NCBI GenBank assembly: GCA_903889565.1
Contig: CAISYC010000005.1
Coordinates: 1 to 64,000 of the forward strand
DNA from: an uncultured beta proteobacterium
GTDB lineage: Bacteria > Pseudomonadota > Gammaproteobacteria > Burkholderiales > SG8-41
DNA length: 64,000 bases
Direction of reading: 5' to 3'
The notes below the pieces were generated by a model. The model had not been told where the DNA came from, made no database searches, and saw only the letters and a list, made by a program, of their open reading frames with translations. The translations under genes and the position numbers were made by a program. Positions 61,718 to 64,000 of this stretch are shown piece by piece (position 1 is the first letter of the stretch; every line of letters begins with the position of its first letter).

Positions 61718-62389
61718 ATGAAATCGACGCAAATGCTGGCCCTGGGCGGGGCCGCTGCACTGGCCATCGGCGCCATCGCCGGTTGCGCCACGACGTCCGA
61801 AAACAAAATGACGTTCTTCGTCACCAGCGTGAGCAGCGGCAAGGGTGCCGATCTCGGCGGACTCGCCGGCGCCGATGCGCACTGCCAGAAACTGGCCGCC
61901 GCCGTCGGCGCGGGCAACCGCAGCTGGCACGCCTACCTCAGCCAGCAGCCGGTCGGCGGCGCTGCGGCAATCAACGCGCGCGACCGCATCGGCGGCGGCC
62001 CGTGGACCAATGCCAAGGGCGTGATCATCGCCTACAACGTGGGCGAACTGCACGACCCCACCGCCAACCTGACCAAACAAACGCTGCTGACCGAAAAAGG
62101 CGAGATGGTCAACGGCCGCACCGAAACGCCGAACACGCATGACGCACTGACCGGTTCGGACTGGTACGGCCGCGCCTATCCGGCGGGCGCCGACATGACC
62201 TGCGGCAATTACACCAAAAGCGGCAGCGAAGGCGCGATCCAGATGGGTCACACTGATCGCACGGGTCTGACGGAAGACAATCTCGCGCGCTCGTGGAATT
62301 CGTCGCATGCATCGCGCGGCGGTTGCAGTCAGGATGCGCTGAAGGGCACCGGCGGCGCCGGGCTCTTCTACTGTTTCGCCGCCAAATAA
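61718..62389 (+). CDS. Lipoprotein with a lectin-like fold
   Basis: This is 223 residues from ATG 61718 behind AGGAGGAAACC. The signal peptide ends in the lipobox IAGC at about 19-22, so the mature lipoprotein starts at cysteine 22. The mature part contains FFVTSVSSGKGADLGGLAGADAHC (cf. collagen/DUF1554-type lectin-like domains), WHAYLSQQ, and the terminal cysteines CGNYTKSG, GGCSQD and LFYCF, with probable disulfides. A sugar- or surface-binding role is plausible. A strong terminator follows. Confidence 0.75.
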   Translation: MKSTQMLALGGAAALAIGAIAGCATTSENKMTFFVTSVSSGKGADLGGLAGADAHCQKLAAAVGAGNRSWHAYLSQQPVGGAAAINARDRIGGGPWTNAKGVIIAYNVGELHDPTANLTKQTLLTEKGEMVNGRTETPNTHDALTGSDWYGRAYPAGADMTCGNYTKSGSEGAIQMGHTDRTGLTEDNLARSWNSSHASRGGCSQDALKGTGGAGLFYCFAAK

Positions 62390-62414
62390 CCGCAGATCAG
62401 GCGGTCGCTCTGCG

Positions 62415-62446
62415 AAAGCGCGCGCCGCAGGGCGCGCGCTTTTTTT
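62415..62446 (+). terminator. Strong rho-independent terminator of the lipoprotein gene
   Basis: AAAGCGCGCGCC (62415-62426) pairs perfectly with GGCGCGCGCTTT (62431-62442) around the loop GCAG, followed by T residues to 62446. Convergent pilin gene transcription ends 4 bp away, so it may act for both. Confidence 0.85.
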
Positions 62447-62449
62447 CGC

Positions 62450-62950
62450 CTACTGCGCCGCCTTGATATGCGCGCGGCAATTGAACGGCAGAAACGTGTC
62501 CGGAATATTGGTGTTGTTCACGCCCTGCACCGTCATCTGATTGGGCGCCTCGGCGGTGCCGCAGACCCAGGTCACCGGCACCACCGGCGCATCGAGCACC
62601 ACCGCCGGCCGCAGCGTCAGCACCTTGCCCTTGATGATGCCGTTGGCGTTGTTGCCGAAGGTGATGTTGATTGCGCCATTGGCGATCGCGACCGAGCTGA
62701 TCTGGTTATTGACGATTTTTTCCGGCGGCGGCAGCAGCGCCTCGGTGTTGTCCTTGGGAAAAGCCTGCGCCACCGCCCACATCGCCGCCACCGGTTGTTT
62801 GGCAATGTCCGCCAGCGGCAGCGTCGCCTTGATTTCATTGCGCACGATGGAATCCTGGAAATTCGGCGCCGCCAGCAGCGCGAGAATAGCAATGATGGCG
62901 ACCACCACCATCAGTTCCAGCATCGAAAAACCGCCGCTGCGCGCTTGCAT
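62450..62950 (-). CDS. Type IV pilin-like protein
   Basis: This is 166 residues from ATG 62950, behind GGAG; ATG 62971 is an alternative. The class III signal is short, with the prepilin peptidase site SGG-FSMLELMVVVAIIAIL (cut between G and F), giving a hydrophobic N-terminal helix. The C-terminal globular part (about 30-166) carries two cysteines (VTWVCGTA, LPFNCR), likely a disulfide. It is a single minor pilin or pseudopilin, since no pilus assembly genes are adjacent. It is divergent from the last Bug gene. Confidence 0.85.
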   Translation of the reverse strand: MQARSGGFSMLELMVVVAIIAILALLAAPNFQDSIVRNEIKATLPLADIAKQPVAAMWAVAQAFPKDNTEALLPPPEKIVNNQISSVAIANGAINITFGNNANGIIKGKVLTLRPAVVLDAPVVPVTWVCGTAEAPNQMTVQGVNNTNIPDTFLPFNCRAHIKAAQ

Positions 62951-63054
62951 TGCCTGACTCCGCATCATCATCACGCCGCGATCATAGCCGAAGCGTGGCA
63001 GTATCGCGAAATCGTGCAAAATCACCGTTTCGAAAACAGCATTCCGAACTGACG

Positions 63055-64000
63055 ATGAAACTTTCGCTCCGGACAAACGCCGGCCACGCGCTGCTGGCCG
63101 TCACGCTCGCTGCGGCGACACCGTCGATCGCGCAGCAGGACGCCGCGTCGTTTCCGCAACGTCCGCTGCGCATGGTGGTCGGCTTCACGCCGGGCGGACA
63201 ACCCGACATCACCGCGCGCATGCTGGCGCCGAAATTGTACGAGGCGCTGCACCAGCAGGTGATCGTCGATAATCGCCCCGGCGCCGGCGGCGTGCTCGCG
63301 GCGAAAATTGTCGCCGACGCCGGCGCCGACGGCCATACACTCCTGTTCGTCTCGTCCTCGCACGTGGCGATTCCGGCGGTGCACGCGAAGCTCCCGTACG
63401 ACACGATCCGCGACTTCGCCGGCATCACGCTGACTTCGACCGCCTGTTATGTGCTGGTGGTGCCGGCAACCGCCGGTGTCAAAACAGCGCAGGAACTGAT
63501 CGCGCTGGCGAAGGCAAAACCGGGCCAGCTCAACTACGGTTCCGGCGGCACCGGCAGCGGCGCGCACTTCGCCGCCGAAATGTTCCGCTACAGCGCCGGC
63601 ATTGATGCCGTGCACGTGCCCTATCGCGGCATCCCGGAGGCACTGACCGATCTGATCAGCGGCCGCCTGCAGTTTTTCCTGTCGCCGCTGGCGAGCGCGG
63701 TATCCCTGGTGCACGACAGCAAGCTGCGCGCGCTTGCGGTCACCGCGAAAAAGCGCGTTGCCGTTTACGCCGACGTGCCCACGCTCGCCGAGTCGGCGCT
63801 GCCGGGTTACGAATGGAATTCGTGGTCGGGCTTGCTGGCGCCGGCGAAAACGCCGCGCCCGGTGATCGATAAACTGAACCGCGAAATCACGCAAGTACTC
63901 GCGCAGCCGGCAATTCAACAACGCCTGTTGGCGATGGGCGCCGAAGCGGCGCCGACAACGCCGGCGGAATTCGACAAATTGATCGCCGAACAGGTCGCGC
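63055..64000 (+). CDS. Bug/TctC solute-binding protein, GFTPGGQPDI subgroup (3' end outside window)
   Basis: The frame from ATG 63055 has 315 complete codons and continues beyond the window. The signal peptide ends PSIAQQDAASFP. Hallmarks are VVGFTPGGQPDITAR, VIVDNRPGAGG and ADGHTLLF. It is closely related to the Bug protein at 27346. About 10 to 15 residues of the C-terminus (typically ending in a short IKxx tail) are missing. No stop occurs before 64000. Confidence 0.9.
   Translation, partial: MKLSLRTNAGHALLAVTLAAATPSIAQQDAASFPQRPLRMVVGFTPGGQPDITARMLAPKLYEALHQQVIVDNRPGAGGVLAAKIVADAGADGHTLLFVSSSHVAIPAVHAKLPYDTIRDFAGITLTSTACYVLVVPATAGVKTAQELIALAKAKPGQLNYGSGGTGSGAHFAAEMFRYSAGIDAVHVPYRGIPEALTDLISGRLQFFLSPLASAVSLVHDSKLRALAVTAKKRVAVYADVPTLAESALPGYEWNSWSGLLAPAKTPRPVIDKLNREITQVLAQPAIQQRLLAMGAEAAPTTPAEFDKLIAEQVA

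Noticed and set aside
1-64000. CRISPR arrays, tRNA or rRNA genes, intact insertion sequences
   Set aside because: No regularly spaced direct repeats with unique spacers, no tRNA cloverleaf or rRNA-like sequence, and no transposase were recognised. Only small palindromic repeats were found.

Overview
The window looks like chromosome from a high-GC betaproteobacterium, probably Burkholderiales. The evidence is the GC-rich third codon positions, 17 copies of the Bug/TctC periplasmic binding-protein family (an expansion typical of Bordetella-like and Cupriavidus-like genomes), a MXKDX repeat protein, a DUF3301 protein and a HflX GTPase. No rRNA, tRNA, CRISPR array, intact insertion sequence or replication origin was seen.

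Layout. 0-3 kb: two Bug genes around a MntA/HepT nucleotidyltransferase-HEPN pair, with hepT running into the second Bug gene. 3-8 kb (minus): a four-subunit molybdenum hydroxylase with a split Mo subunit, led by a Bug gene. 8-13 kb (plus): a GntR/FCD regulator, HpcH/HpaI aldolase, isocitrate-lyase family lyase, Bug and an FMN 2-hydroxyacid dehydrogenase. 13-18 kb (minus): a lyase-family protein, three Bug genes and an exported spermidine-synthase-like protein. 18-28 kb (plus): MmgE/PrpD, a PRISE-like reductase, an SMP-30 hydrolase, the MXKDX protein, an exported amidohydrolase, and a flavoprotein flanked by two closely related Bug genes, then a further Bug. 28-33 kb (minus): an orphan hybrid sensor kinase and a chemoreceptor with a c-type heme motif and a sigma-28-type promoter. 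33-41 kb (minus): TPP enzyme, Bug, cupin, quinone oxidoreductase, two tandem Lin0512 proteins, acyl-CoA dehydrogenase, Bug. 41-45 kb: FecR coiled-coil protein, HflX, MgtC family protein. 45-50 kb: Bug, a UGSC-type selenoprotein with an in-frame TGA and hairpin, a globin, a hypothetical, Bug and DUF3301. 50-57 kb: exported cupin, MFS, Bug, a beta-hydroxyacid dehydrogenase, TauD-type dioxygenase, degenerate-site SDR, Bug. 57-64 kb: type II dehydroquinase paralogue, exported amidohydrolase, TRAP-type binding protein without a signal peptide, MFS, MipA, a lipoprotein, a pilin and a Bug gene cut by the window end.

The recurring unit is one Bug gene beside one to several enzymes acting on organic acids, with no TctA/TctB membrane genes anywhere. 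This suggests many ligand-specific periplasmic receptors feeding a few shared permeases encoded elsewhere, or serving as sensors. The most notable item is the selenoprotein at 46102-47703, which ordinary gene calling splits into two ORFs at TGA 46390-46392. Other second-look items are the split Mo subunit arranged like nicotinate dehydrogenase NdhFSLM, the hepT-bug junction, and several enzyme-fold proteins that have lost catalytic residues.
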